DNA of 64,000 bases from Arthrobacter globiformis NBRC 12137 (GTDB lineage Bacteria > Actinomycetota > Actinomycetes > Actinomycetales > Micrococcaceae): contig NZ_BAEG01000083.1 of NCBI RefSeq assembly GCF_000238915.1, positions 124,001-188,000 of the forward strand, in the 5' to 3' direction. A program made the position numbers and the translations under genes. Numbering within the stretch: position 1 is the stretch's first letter; each line of letters opens with the position of its first letter. Positions 34,594 to 42,880 of the stretch are shown piece after piece. The notes below the pieces were generated by a model that searched no databases, had not been told where the DNA came from, and worked only from the letters and a program-made list of their open reading frames with translations.

Positions 34594-36105
34594 TTAGTTG
34601 GACGGGAAGTTGTAGGAGGCGCCGGAGGCGTGGGTGGGTTCGGGCCAGCGGGAGGTGATGACTTTCCCGCGGGTGTAGAAGGAGACGCCTTCGGGGCCGT
34701 AGATGTGCTTGTCGCCGAAAAGCGAGGCTTTCCAGCCACCGAAGGAGTGGTAGGCCACCGGGACCGGGAGCGGGACGTTGATGCCGATCATGCCGACGGT
34801 GACGGCGCGCTGGAACTTGCGGGCTGCGGCGCCGGAGGAGGTGAAGATCGCGGTGCCGTTGCCGTAGGGGTTGGAGTTGATCAGCTTGATGCCGTCCTCG
34901 AGGGTATCGACGCGGACGACGACGAGGACGGGTCCGAAGATCTCCTCCTGGTAGGCGGTCATTTCGGTCTTGACGTGGTCGATCACCGTGGGTCCGACCC
35001 AGAAGCCTTCCTCGTGGCCGGGAACGACGAGGTCGCGGCCGTCCACGACCATCGCGGCACCGGCTGCTTCGGCTTCGGTGACGATCTTCACGATCCGTTC
35101 CTTGGAGGCGGGGGTAATGACCGGGCCCATTTCGGCGCCGGGGACGGTGCCGTTGTTGACCTTGACGGCGACGGCGCGCTCTTCGACCTTCTTGACCAGC
35201 AGGTCCGCGGCGTCGCCGACGGCGACGGCGACGGAGATGGCCATGCAGCGCTCACCGGCGGAGCCGAACGCGGCGGCGGCGAGGTGGTCCGCGGCGTTGT
35301 CCAGGTCGGCGTCGGGCAGGATGATTGCGTGGTTCTTCGCCCCGCCCAAAGCCTGGACGCGCTTGCCGTGGGCGGTGGCGGTCTCGTGGACGTACTTGGC
35401 GATCGGGGTGGAGCCGACGAAGGAGATGCCGTCCACGTCCGGGTGGGTCAGCAGCCCGTCAACGGTTTCCTTGTCGCCGTGCAGGACCTGGAACACGCCA
35501 TCGGGCAGGCCGGCGTCCTTCCAGAGCTTGGCCAGCAGCAGGGACGCGGAGGGGTCGCGTTCGGAGGGCTTGAGGATGAACGCGTTGCCGGTGGCGATCG
35601 CCATCGGGGCCATCCACAGCGGCACCATGACCGGGAAGTTGAACGGGGTGATGCCGGCGACGACGCCGAGGGGCTCGCGGAAGGAGAAGACGTCGATGCC
35701 GGTGGAGACCTGGTCGGAGTAGTCGCCCTTGAGCAGGGACGGGATGCCGCAGGCGAACTCGATGACCTCCAGGCCGCGTCCGATCTCACCCTTGGCGTCG
35801 GAGAGGACCTTGCCGTGCTCGGCGGTAATCAGCTCGGCCAGCTCATCGATGTGCTCGGCGACGAGCTCACGGAACTTGAACAGCACGGCGGTGCGCTTGG
35901 CCAGGGAGATGTCGCCCCAGGAGTCGGCAGCGGCGCGGGCGGCGGCGACGGTGTTGTCCAGGTCGGCGCGGTTGGCCAGGCGCAGCTCGGCGGTGACCTG
36001 GCCGGTGGCCGGGTTGTAGACGGGCTGGGTGCGGTCGCCTTCGCCGGCGGACTCGGCACCGTTGATGAAGTGGTTGATGGTGGTGGTGACGGTCGTCGTT
36101 GACAT
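34594..36105 (-). CDS. mmsA: CoA-acylating methylmalonate-semialdehyde dehydrogenase
   Basis: A 503-residue aldehyde dehydrogenase that turns (methyl)malonate semialdehyde into propionyl- or acetyl-CoA; in inositol breakdown it is IolA, the last step. The NAD site is FILKPSERDPSA, the catalytic Cys lies in GSAGERCMAIS, and GGAKNHAIILPDAD is the MmsA-type variant of the general acid loop. The start MSTTTVTTTINHFING is family-typical. It is 53 nt downstream of iolD. It could also serve valine breakdown. Confidence 0.93.
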   Translation of the reverse strand: MSTTTVTTTINHFINGAESAGEGDRTQPVYNPATGQVTAELRLANRADLDNTVAAARAAADSWGDISLAKRTAVLFKFRELVAEHIDELAELITAEHGKVLSDAKGEIGRGLEVIEFACGIPSLLKGDYSDQVSTGIDVFSFREPLGVVAGITPFNFPVMVPLWMAPMAIATGNAFILKPSERDPSASLLLAKLWKDAGLPDGVFQVLHGDKETVDGLLTHPDVDGISFVGSTPIAKYVHETATAHGKRVQALGGAKNHAIILPDADLDNAADHLAAAAFGSAGERCMAISVAVAVGDAADLLVKKVEERAVAVKVNNGTVPGAEMGPVITPASKERIVKIVTEAEAAGAAMVVDGRDLVVPGHEEGFWVGPTVIDHVKTEMTAYQEEIFGPVLVVVRVDTLEDGIKLINSNPYGNGTAIFTSSGAAARKFQRAVTVGMIGINVPLPVPVAYHSFGGWKASLFGDKHIYGPEGVSFYTRGKVITSRWPEPTHASGASYNFPSN

Positions 36106-36158
36106 AGAGATGACTTCCTTGGTCTGACTGTTCGGAAACTGAGGCTTTGGAGGGAGGG

Positions 36159-38108
36159 TTAGCCGAGCAGCTTGCGCTGGCGGTTCTTGTGGCCGGTGTA
36201 GGTCTGGTAGGCCTGCTGGGTGGATTCGAGTTCGGAAACGGCGGAGACGGGCACGTCCCACCAGGATTCGGAGCTCGGCGCGTCCAGCAGCGGGTCGGAT
36301 TCGACGTGGATCACGATCGGGCCGCCGCGTTCCGGGGCGGCCTTGGCGTCGCGGATGGCCTGCTCGAGTTCGGCGATGGCCTTCTCCCCCGGCTCGATCC
36401 GGATCACCTTCACGCCCAGGGATTCGGCATTCAGGGCCAGGTCCACCGGGAGGGTTTCGCCCTCGTCGAAGCTGTGGTGCTCCTCGTCCAGGACGCGGTA
36501 CTGGGTGCCGAAGCGCTGCGAGCCGAGCGATTCGGAGAGCGATCCGATGGAGGCGTAGCCGTGGTTCTGGATCAGGACCACGATCAGTTTGATCCGTTCG
36601 GCGACGGCGGTGACCAGTTCGGTGTGCATCATCAGGTAGGAGCCGTCCCCCACCATGACGACGACGTCGCGCTGGGTCCCGCCCTTGGCGGCCTCGGCCA
36701 GCGCTGCGCGCTTGACGCCCAGCCCGCCGGGGATTTCGTAGCCCATGCAGGAGTACGCGTATTCGACGTGGTAGCCGAACGGGTCGCGGACGCGCCACAT
36801 CTTGTGCAGGTCACCCGGCAGGGAACCGGCGGCACAGATGACCACGTCGGAGGCGTCCATGGCCCGGTTGGTGGCGCCGATGATCTCGTTCTGTGCCGGC
36901 AGCGGGCTGAACCGGGTGTCGAACGCCTCATCCACAGTGGCGTCCCAGCGCTGTTTCTCGGCGGCGATCTTCTGCTCCAGGTCGGCGCCCACGCGGTAGC
37001 CGCCCAGGGCCTGGTTGAGCTTGACCAATGCCTTGCGGGCGTCGGCGACGATCGGCAGCGAGGTGCCGTGCTTATACGCGTCGATCGGTGCGACGTTGAT
37101 GTTGATGAACTTCAGGTCCGGGTTCTGGAACGCGGTCCGGGACGCGGTGGTGAAGTCCTCGTAGCGGGTGCCGATGCCGATGATCAGGTCCGCTTCGGCG
37201 GCAAGTGCGTTGGCCGCCGTCGTGCCCGTGGAACCGATGGCACCGAGGGAGAACTGGTGGTCCCACGGCAGGACGCCGACGCCGGCCTGCGTGTTGCCGA
37301 CAGGGATGCCAGTCAGTTCGGCGAACTTCGCGAGTTCCTCATTGGCGTAGGCGTACAGGACACCGCCGCCGGCGATGATCAGGGGATGCTTCGCGGCCCG
37401 GATCGCTTCGGCGGCGCGGCGGATGTCGTCGTCGTCCGCTTCGGGGCGGCGGATCCGCCACTCACGCTCGGCGAGGAATTCCTCGGGCACGTCGAAGGCC
37501 TCGGCCTGGACGTCCTGGGGCAGCGAGATGGTCACCGCGCCGGTCTCGGCCGGGTCGGTCAGGACCCGCAGGCCGTGGTGGAACGCGGAGAACAGCTGCT
37601 CCGGGCGGGTGACGCGGTCGAAGAACTTGGACAGCGGCCGGAACGCGTCGTTGACCGTGAGGTCGTAGGCGTAGGGCTGTTCGAGCTGCTGCAGGACCGG
37701 GTCCGCCGCGCGGGTCGCGAAGGTGTCGGACGGCAGCAGCAGGACCGGCAGCCGGTTGGTGGTGGCCAGGGCGGCACCGGTGAGCAGGTTGGACGAGCCC
37801 GGGCCGATGGAGGTGCTGATCGCGAAGGTCTGGCGGCGGCGGGTGTGCCGGGCGTAGCCCACGGCCTGGTGCGCCTGGGCCTGTTCGTTGCGGCCCTGGT
37901 AGTACGGCATGATGCGCGGGTCCGCGGCCTGGTACTGCTTCAGGGCCTGGCCCACACCGGCCACGTTGCCGTGCCCGAAAATACCGAACATGCCCGGGAT
38001 CAGCCGCTCGCGGAAATCGACCCCGCCAACGGAATCAACGGTGTACTGCTTGGAAAGGTATTCGACCACGGCCTGCGCCACGGTCATCCGGCGGGTTCCT
38101 GTTCCCAT
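36159..38108 (-). CDS. iolD: 3D-trihydroxycyclohexane-1,2-dione acylhydrolase
   Basis: A 649-residue ThDP enzyme that opens the six-membered diketone ring in the inositol pathway to 5-deoxy-glucuronate. YYQGRNEQAQAHQAVGYAR (about 68-86) has the activating Glu; MVGDGSYLMMHTELVTAV with QNHGYASIG is the ThDP/Mg site. The N terminus MTVAQAVVEYL and overall length match IolD. It starts 3 nt after the aldolase gene stop. Three-part domain layout is as in acetolactate synthase relatives. Confidence 0.93.
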   Translation of the reverse strand: MGTGTRRMTVAQAVVEYLSKQYTVDSVGGVDFRERLIPGMFGIFGHGNVAGVGQALKQYQAADPRIMPYYQGRNEQAQAHQAVGYARHTRRRQTFAISTSIGPGSSNLLTGAALATTNRLPVLLLPSDTFATRAADPVLQQLEQPYAYDLTVNDAFRPLSKFFDRVTRPEQLFSAFHHGLRVLTDPAETGAVTISLPQDVQAEAFDVPEEFLAEREWRIRRPEADDDDIRRAAEAIRAAKHPLIIAGGGVLYAYANEELAKFAELTGIPVGNTQAGVGVLPWDHQFSLGAIGSTGTTAANALAAEADLIIGIGTRYEDFTTASRTAFQNPDLKFININVAPIDAYKHGTSLPIVADARKALVKLNQALGGYRVGADLEQKIAAEKQRWDATVDEAFDTRFSPLPAQNEIIGATNRAMDASDVVICAAGSLPGDLHKMWRVRDPFGYHVEYAYSCMGYEIPGGLGVKRAALAEAAKGGTQRDVVVMVGDGSYLMMHTELVTAVAERIKLIVVLIQNHGYASIGSLSESLGSQRFGTQYRVLDEEHHSFDEGETLPVDLALNAESLGVKVIRIEPGEKAIAELEQAIRDAKAAPERGGPIVIHVESDPLLDAPSSESWWDVPVSAVSELESTQQAYQTYTGHKNRQRKLLG

Positions 38109-38111
38109 CGT

Positions 38112-39062
38112 TTACTCCGATACTTCTGCGGTGTGGGCTGATGCGGTGTGGTGGAGGAGCGAAGCGGCCGCGGCGACAGCGCCGGCAACATCGCCGTCCT
38201 GCGGGTACAGCAGGGTCCGGCCGACGGTGAGTCCCTGCACGCCAGGGAGGGCGAGGGCGGCTCCCCAGGTGGCGAAAACCTCATCCTGGGTGCCCGCCGG
38301 GTCTCCGCCCAGCAGCACGGTGGGCATGGTGGTGGCGGCCATGACGCGTTCCATCTCGGCCACAACGGGCAGCTTCATCCAGGTGTAGGCGCTGGTGGAC
38401 CCCAGACCCTCGGCGATGGCAATCGACTTGATGACGGCGTCCGGGGACAGGTCGTTGCGGACCCGGCCGTTCTCCCGAACCGACAGAAAGGGCTCCACCA
38501 TGGCGATGAGCCTGCGCTCGGCCAGCGAATCGATCGCCTTCGCCGTAGCCTCCAGCAGCGAGACGGTGTCGGGGTCGCCGAGGCAAATGCGGGTCAGCAT
38601 CTTGCCGCCGTCCGCGCCCAGCTCTTCCAGTGCCGAGGCGGTGTGGCCGGTGAAACGGTCGTCGAATTCGTTGACCAGGCCGGTGAGGCCGCCGCGGTTC
38701 ATCGAACCGAACACGAGCTTGCCCTCCAGCGCCCCCAGGAGCAGCAGGTCGTCCATGATGTCCGGGGACGCCAGGACGCCGTCCACTGCCGGGTTGGCCA
38801 GTGCAATCTGCAGCCGGTCCAACAGCTGGCGGCGGTCGGCCATGGCCACGGGGTCGTTGCCGACGGCGAGGGCTCCGCGGGCCGGGTGGTCGGCGGCGAC
38901 GATGAAGTTCTGCCGGCCGTACTTCAGGCCGGGGTGGCGGCGGCGGGCCTTGGCTGCCCGGGCCACGGCGTCCGGGTCTTCGAGCCGGATGCTACTCAGG
39001 TGCTCGTAGCGGCGGGGGTTGTCATCCACCGCGAGGGTCGCGGTGCCGGGGTTGAGGCTCAC
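38112..39062 (-). CDS. Cgl0159-family TIM-barrel aldolase of the inositol cluster
   Basis: A 316-residue (beta/alpha)8 protein of the Cgl0159 family found in actinobacterial inositol clusters. Features include YGRQNFIVAADHPARGALAV, MVEPFLSVRENG, and SAYTWMKLPVV with a Lys at the position of aldolase Schiff-base lysines, then LLGGDPAG. No IolJ-type class II aldolase gene is in the cluster, so this gene may do the cleavage of 2-deoxy-5-keto-gluconate-6-phosphate. That step is inferred. Its GTG start overlaps the iolC stop by 3-4 nt. Confidence 0.8.
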   Translation of the reverse strand: MSLNPGTATLAVDDNPRRYEHLSSIRLEDPDAVARAAKARRRHPGLKYGRQNFIVAADHPARGALAVGNDPVAMADRRQLLDRLQIALANPAVDGVLASPDIMDDLLLLGALEGKLVFGSMNRGGLTGLVNEFDDRFTGHTASALEELGADGGKMLTRICLGDPDTVSLLEATAKAIDSLAERRLIAMVEPFLSVRENGRVRNDLSPDAVIKSIAIAEGLGSTSAYTWMKLPVVAEMERVMAATTMPTVLLGGDPAGTQDEVFATWGAALALPGVQGLTVGRTLLYPQDGDVAGAVAAAASLLHHTASAHTAEVSE

Positions 39063-40072
39063 AGGGCCGCTCCTTCGGGGATGGGGGTGCCGGGAACAGC
39101 ACCGGGAACAAGCCGTCCGCGCTCGGCGAGCAGGGAGGTGACCTCGGCCGGGGTGGGCATGGCATCCGCGCAGGACAGCCGGGAGGCAACAATGGCCCCG
39201 GCAGCGTTCGCGTAGTCCAGGACCTGGGCCAGCGGCCAGCCGGAGAGCAGGCCATGCACGAAGGCTCCGCCAAAGGAGTCGCCGGCACCCAGACCGTTGA
39301 CGGTCTCCACCGGGACGGGGGCGGAGACCACGCGCTCGGTGCGGGTCTTGGCCATCACGCCTTCCGGGCCGAGCTTGACGACGGCGATTTCCACGCCGGC
39401 GTCCAGCAGGCGGTCCGCCTGTTCATCCGGGGTGCCCGGGCCAACGGCCACGGAGCATTCCTGGTCGTTGCCGATCGCGACAGTGACGTGCGGCAGGATG
39501 CGGGCCACCTGCTCCCGGGCTTCCTCTTCGGAGGCCCAGAACATGGGCCGGTAGTCGAGGTCCAGGACGGTGTACTGGCCTTCCGCCAGGCCGGTGCGGG
39601 GCCGTGCTTCGTGGGCCTTGATGTGTGCCTCGCGGCTCGGCTCCTGGCACAGGCCGGTGACCGTGGACCAGAAGATCCCGGCGTTGCGGATGGCGTCCGT
39701 GTCGAGGTCGTCGGCCTTGATCTGCAGGTCAGGCGCCGTCGGGAAACGGCCGTAGAAGTAGAGCGGGAAATCATGCGGCGGCTGGATGGCGCAGAACGTG
39801 GCGGGCGTCTGGAGCCCCGGGACCGGGCTGACGAAGGAGTCGTCGACGCCGAACTTCTCCAGTTCGCGGTGCAGGTACTGCCCGAACGGGTCATCGCCGG
39901 TACGGGTGATGACGCCGGTCCGGCGGCCATGGCGGGCGGCGGCAACAGCAACGTTCGATGGCGAGCCGCCGAGGTACTTGCCGAAGGACGTGACATCCTC
40001 CAGCCCCACCCCGATGTCATTCGGGTAGATATCAACGCTGATTCGCCCGATCGTGAGCAGTTCGTGGGTCAC
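39059..40072 (-). CDS. iolC: 5-dehydro-2-deoxygluconokinase (PfkB family)
   Basis: A 337-residue ribokinase-type kinase that phosphorylates 2-deoxy-5-keto-gluconate. The N-terminal Gly motif is FGKYLGGSPSNVAVAAARHG (about 30-49) and the C-terminal PfkB signature NGLGAGDSFGGAFVHG (about 262-277) has the catalytic Asp. It is the first gene of the eight-gene leftward iol operon. Two sites of the TGTCCTGACA type lie about 115-145 nt upstream, linking it to the GntR regulator. Confidence 0.92.
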   Translation of the reverse strand: MTHELLTIGRISVDIYPNDIGVGLEDVTSFGKYLGGSPSNVAVAAARHGRRTGVITRTGDDPFGQYLHRELEKFGVDDSFVSPVPGLQTPATFCAIQPPHDFPLYFYGRFPTAPDLQIKADDLDTDAIRNAGIFWSTVTGLCQEPSREAHIKAHEARPRTGLAEGQYTVLDLDYRPMFWASEEEAREQVARILPHVTVAIGNDQECSVAVGPGTPDEQADRLLDAGVEIAVVKLGPEGVMAKTRTERVVSAPVPVETVNGLGAGDSFGGAFVHGLLSGWPLAQVLDYANAAGAIVASRLSCADAMPTPAEVTSLLAERGRLVPGAVPGTPIPEGAAL

Positions 40073-40185
40073 GGTGATCGTGGACCTTTCTTTTGGATCT
40101 CAACCTCTAAGCAGCCGAACGGCCAAGGCTCCGGCGTTCCGCGGCCCCGTGAGCGGGACCACATGAACTACTGTGCCCTAGAATT

Positions 40186-40215
40186 TATGTCCTGTCAAAG
40201 GTTTGTACTGACATA
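40186..40215 (-). promoter_or_regulatory. GntR-type operators upstream of iolC
   Basis: TATGTCCTGTCAAA (40186-40199) and TGTACTGACATA (40204-40215) repeat the sites seen at the regulator promoter; the outer ends TATGTC and GACATA are inverted copies. On the minus strand TTGACA and TAAATT overlap the sites, so a promoter is probably here, but its exact boxes are unclear. Confidence 0.65.
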
Positions 40216-40295
40216 CTTACAACAAGCAGAACTCGGCCCAAAACCGCGCGTTGCGGAGCTGCCGACACGGGTCGGCAGGGGTGCTATTTCCGCAT

Positions 40296-40700
40296 TTATT
40301 TCTTCGGCACGGCGAGCTCGCCGGTAACGTACTGGGCGCGGCCGAACCCGAAGGACCAGTCCCCCGCCGTGTTCTCGACGTATCCGATGAAAACGTCCTC
40401 GCCGGCGACCCCCAGCCCCGCCAGCTTCGCCGCCACTGCCGCAAAGAGGCTCTGCTTCGCCTCCTGGCTGCGCCCGCCCTGGGTGAAGATCTGGATCATG
40501 ATGACGTCGCGGGTGCGCTCAAATCCGAGGCCCGCATCCTGCGCCACAATCTGGCCCGGCGCATGTTCGGTGACAATGTGGAAGTAGTCGCGTTCCGGGA
40601 TGCCGTACTCGGCCAGGATGGCATCATGGATGCCTTGGCTGAGGCGGTTGAGTTCGTCCTGGCTGCGCCCAGAGTGGATGTCTATTCGTACGAGCGGCAT
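40296..40700 (-). CDS. 4-oxalocrotonate tautomerase-like protein
   Basis: A 134-residue tautomerase superfamily protein. The chosen ATG makes the mature protein start with Pro1 (MPLVRIDIHSGRS), the catalytic base of the family, and has GGAGG at 4 nt; an upstream in-frame start would bury this Pro. Two beta-alpha-beta units are visible (about 1-60 and 65-125; VIMIQIFTQGGRS begins the second half). A TGTCCTGACATA operator lies about 20 nt upstream, shared with the inositol genes, suggesting that it works on a keto intermediate. Substrate unknown. Confidence 0.85.
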   Translation of the reverse strand: MPLVRIDIHSGRSQDELNRLSQGIHDAILAEYGIPERDYFHIVTEHAPGQIVAQDAGLGFERTRDVIMIQIFTQGGRSQEAKQSLFAAVAAKLAGLGVAGEDVFIGYVENTAGDWSFGFGRAQYVTGELAVPKK

Positions 40701-40709
40701 ATGCCCTCC

Positions 40710-40739
40710 TTTGATAGTTTGTCCTGACATACTATCAAA
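40710..40739 (-). promoter_or_regulatory. Inositol-type operator within a palindrome before the tautomerase gene
   Basis: TTTGATAGT (40710-40718) and ACTATCAAA (40731-40739) form a perfect 9-bp inverted repeat. In its 12-bp centre is TTGTCCTGACAT, the same site as before the GntR regulator and iolC genes. Confidence 0.65.
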
Positions 40740-40772
40740 GCGCCGGCGGCGCGCAAGGTTTTCGTGTTCGTC

Positions 40773-40842
40773 CGCCCAAGTAGGTAGCAGCAGATGGCGT
40801 TCTGGGCGCTCAAAACGCCATCTGCTGCTACCTACTTGGGCG
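40773..40842. repeat. Perfect 29-bp extragenic palindrome
   Basis: Arms 40773-40801 and 40814-40842 (starting CGCCCAAGTAGGTAGCAGCA) are perfectly complementary with a 12-nt loop. It lies between the start region of the tautomerase gene and the terminator of the SRPBCC gene. There is no T-run, so it is not a simple terminator. Confidence 0.75.
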
Positions 40843-40860
40843 CGGGCCCGGCTTAAACGG

Positions 40861-40909
40861 CCGACGGCGGCCGGTGACCTTCAGGGTGAAGGTCACCGGC
40901 CGCCGTCGG
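40861..40909 (-). terminator. Perfect 21-bp hairpin after the SRPBCC gene
   Basis: Arms 40861-40881 and 40889-40909 (CCGACGGCGGCCGGTGACCT core) pair fully around a 7-nt loop, 24 nt past the stop of the leftward SRPBCC gene. A T-run is missing on both sides. Confidence 0.65.
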
Positions 40910-40932
40910 ACGATGTGGTTGCGGTGCAGGCC

Positions 40933-41406
40933 CTACCTGGCCAGCACCTCCTCGAGCCGCTCGTAGCCGTCGCTCAGGCCGCTTTCCATGCCTGATTGGG
41001 CCATGCCGTCGCGGGCCTCCATGGTGGGATAGACCGAGTGGCCGCGGAGCCTGCATCGGCCGCCGCCGAGATCCTCAAAGTTCATGAATTCGATGCTGAC
41101 GATGTCCGGGTAGCCGCTGAACTCAAAAGTCTGGATGGCAAACTCGTTTTCCCGGACAGTGTGGAAGATGCCGCTGAACGCGTAGGACACGCCATCGGGG
41201 CCAGTGTGGTCGTACAGGTAGCTGCCGCCGCTGCGGAAGTCATAGTGGTCGATGTCCACATTGGTCCCACGCGGCCCTAGCCACTGGGTGATCAGCTCCG
41301 GTTCTTTGTGGGCACGGAACACCTCGGCGACCGGGAAATCGAACTCACGCTCGAAATCGATGAACGGGACGCCGTCGGGAACGGTGAGTTTCAGCGCGTT
41401 GCTCAT
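40933..41406 (-). CDS. SRPBCC/AHSA1-family protein
   Basis: A 157-residue protein of the activator-of-Hsp90-like (AHSA1) SRPBCC family: FEREFDFPVAEVFRAHKEPE then ITQWLGPRG is the usual N-terminal motif, and the last helix is SGLSDGYERLEEVLA. Its ATG overlaps the ArsR stop by 4 nt. ArsR plus AHSA1 pairs are common in actinobacteria; the role is not settled. No catalytic residues can be named. Confidence 0.85.
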   Translation of the reverse strand: MSNALKLTVPDGVPFIDFEREFDFPVAEVFRAHKEPELITQWLGPRGTNVDIDHYDFRSGGSYLYDHTGPDGVSYAFSGIFHTVRENEFAIQTFEFSGYPDIVSIEFMNFEDLGGGRCRLRGHSVYPTMEARDGMAQSGMESGLSDGYERLEEVLAR

Positions 41407-41762
41407 TGTCTGTCCTTTTGACTACTGCCGCATGGGGCGGTGTTGGTGCGGAGTACGGCATCGAGACTGCGGAACTGCGCCTCGCGGACCAGCCGGTACT
41501 GGTCGATCCACGCGGTAAGTGCTTCGAGCCGTGCGGGGTTCAGGTGCACGGGCCGGCGTTGCGCGTCACGGCTTCGCGTGACCAGCTGCGCCTGCTCGAG
41601 GACCTGGATGTGCTTCGAGACCGCCTGCTTGGAGATCGCGAAGGGCTCGGCCAGTTCATTGACGGTGGCAGGCCCCCGGCTAAGCCGGGAGATAAGCTGG
41701 CGGCGCACCGGATCCGACAGGGCCAGGAAGGCCGCATCCAGTAGGTCGTCGTCATTGCTCAT
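41403..41762 (-). CDS. ArsR-family repressor
   Basis: A 119-residue winged-helix regulator. ALSDPVRRQLISRLSRGPAT and ISKQAVSKHIQVLEQAQLV (about 43-61) are the ArsR core and recognition helix. No Cys pair for metal binding is present, so it likely senses something else. ATG is preceded by AAGGA at 8 nt; a GTG two codons earlier is too close. A perfect palindrome TTATCAACCA-TC-TGGTTGATAA lies about 40 nt upstream. It forms an operon with the AHSA1-like gene. Confidence 0.87.
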   Translation of the reverse strand: MSNDDDLLDAAFLALSDPVRRQLISRLSRGPATVNELAEPFAISKQAVSKHIQVLEQAQLVTRSRDAQRRPVHLNPARLEALTAWIDQYRLVREAQFRSLDAVLRTNTAPCGSSQKDRQ

Positions 41763-41803
41763 GTCCACTGTCCTTGCCCTGGCTCTATAATCAACCTAAT
41801 TGT

Positions 41804-41825
41804 TTATCAACCATCTGGTTGATAA
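41804..41825 (-). promoter_or_regulatory. ArsR operator palindrome
   Basis: TTATCAACCA (41804-41813) and TGGTTGATAA (41816-41825) are perfectly complementary around TC. A further ATCAACC half-site lies at 41790-41796. Position in front of the arsR-like gene suggests autoregulation. Confidence 0.6.
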
Positions 41826-41870
41826 CAACCATAGACCTCGCCTCGCTGACAGACAAGGGTTAAACGAAGA

Positions 41871-41931
41871 AACGCGGGGTCACCCTGCGCCCAATCCGGG
41901 GGGTGGATTGGGCTGGGAGCGACCCCGCGTT
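41871..41931 (-). terminator. Hairpin terminator after sucD
   Basis: AACGCGGGGTC (41871-41881) pairs with GACCCCGCGTT (41921-41931), with an inner stem CCCAATCC/GGATTGGG. It begins 15 nt after the sucD stop. Confidence 0.6.
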
Positions 41932-41945
41932 GCCTGAGGTGGTGC

Positions 41946-42848
41946 TTAGAGCGCTGCGTAGACTTCGCGCAGCAGCTTGGCGGTCTCGGACGGCGTCTTG
42001 CCGACCTTCACGCCTGCAGCCTCGAGGGCTTCCTTCTTCGCCTGGGCGGTACCGGCGGAACCGGAGACGATGGCGCCTGCGTGGCCCATGGTCTTGCCTT
42101 CCGGCGCGGTGAAGCCAGCCACGTAGCCGACAACCGGCTTGGTGACGTTGGCCTTGATGAAGTCGGCGGCACGTTCTTCGGCGTCGCCACCGATTTCGCC
42201 GATCATCACGATGGCCTTGGTCTCCGGGTCAGCCTCGAACGCAGCCAGGGCGTCAATGTGGGTGGTGCCAATGATGGGGTCACCGCCGATGCCGATGGCC
42301 GTGGAGAAGCCGAGGTCGCGCAGTTCGTACATCATCTGGTAGGTCAGCGTGCCGGACTTGGACACCAGGCCGATGGGGCCCTTGCCGGTGATGTTTGCCG
42401 GGGTGATGCCAACGAGGGCCTCGCCCGGGGTGATGATGCCGGGGCAGTTCGGTCCGATGATGCGCGTGACCTGGTTGCCGTCGGCGTCGACCTTGGACTG
42501 TGCCAGTGCCCAGAACTCGGCGGAGTCCTGAACCGGCACGCCTTCGGTGATGACGACGACCAGGCCGATGCCGGCCTCGATGGCTTCAACGACAGCGTTC
42601 TTGGTGAATGCCGGCGGGACGAAGACGATGGAGACGTCGGCGCCGGTCTCTGCCATGGCTTCCTTGACGGTGCCGAAAACGGTGATCTCGTTTTCGCCGT
42701 GCAGGACGGTGGTGCCGGCCTTGCGGGCGTTAACGCCGCCCACAATGTTGGTGCCGGCCTTGAGCATGAGGGCGGTGTGCTTGGTGCCCTCGCCGCCCGT
42801 GATGCCCTGGACGATGACCTTGGAGTCCTTGTTCAGATAAATAGACAT
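41946..42848 (-). CDS. sucD: Succinyl-CoA synthetase alpha subunit
   Basis: A 300-residue alpha subunit of succinate-CoA ligase (citric acid cycle). The CoA site is [14 protein letters not shown] (about 11-24), [14 protein letters not shown] is conserved, and [14 protein letters not shown] (about 252-265) holds the phosphorylated His. It follows sucC on the same strand, as usual, with a 30-nt gap that includes a partial intergenic repeat. Length is typical. Confidence 0.96.
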   Translation of the reverse strand: MSIYLNKDSKVIVQGITGGEGTKHTALMLKAGTNIVGGVNARKAGTTVLHGENEITVFGTVKEAMAETGADVSIVFVPPAFTKNAVVEAIEAGIGLVVVITEGVPVQDSAEFWALAQSKVDADGNQVTRIIGPNCPGIITPGEALVGITPANITGKGPIGLVSKSGTLTYQMMYELRDLGFSTAIGIGGDPIIGTTHIDALAAFEADPETKAIVMIGEIGGDAEERAADFIKANVTKPVVGYVAGFTAPEGKTMGHAGAIVSGSAGTAQAKKEALEAAGVKVGKTPSETAKLLREVYAAL

Positions 42849-42854
42849 GTTTTC

Positions 42855-42880
42855 TTTCCTAGATCTCGACAGGCTCGATC
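42855..42880. repeat. Half copy of the TCGACGGGCTCAACC-type repeat
   Basis: ATCTCGACAGGCTCGATCAG between sucD and sucC resembles one arm of the palindrome at 34539-34581. The opposite arm is absent. Low complexity of the match leaves room for chance. Confidence 0.35.

Noticed and set aside
36106..36798. N-terminal extension of the mmsA frame by about 230 residues
   Set aside because: Arg/Pro-rich out-of-frame reading of iolD; MmsA starts at the ATG with normal family length.
36147..38141. Long rightward frame opposite iolD
   Set aside because: Shadow of iolD; no domains and no ribosome site.
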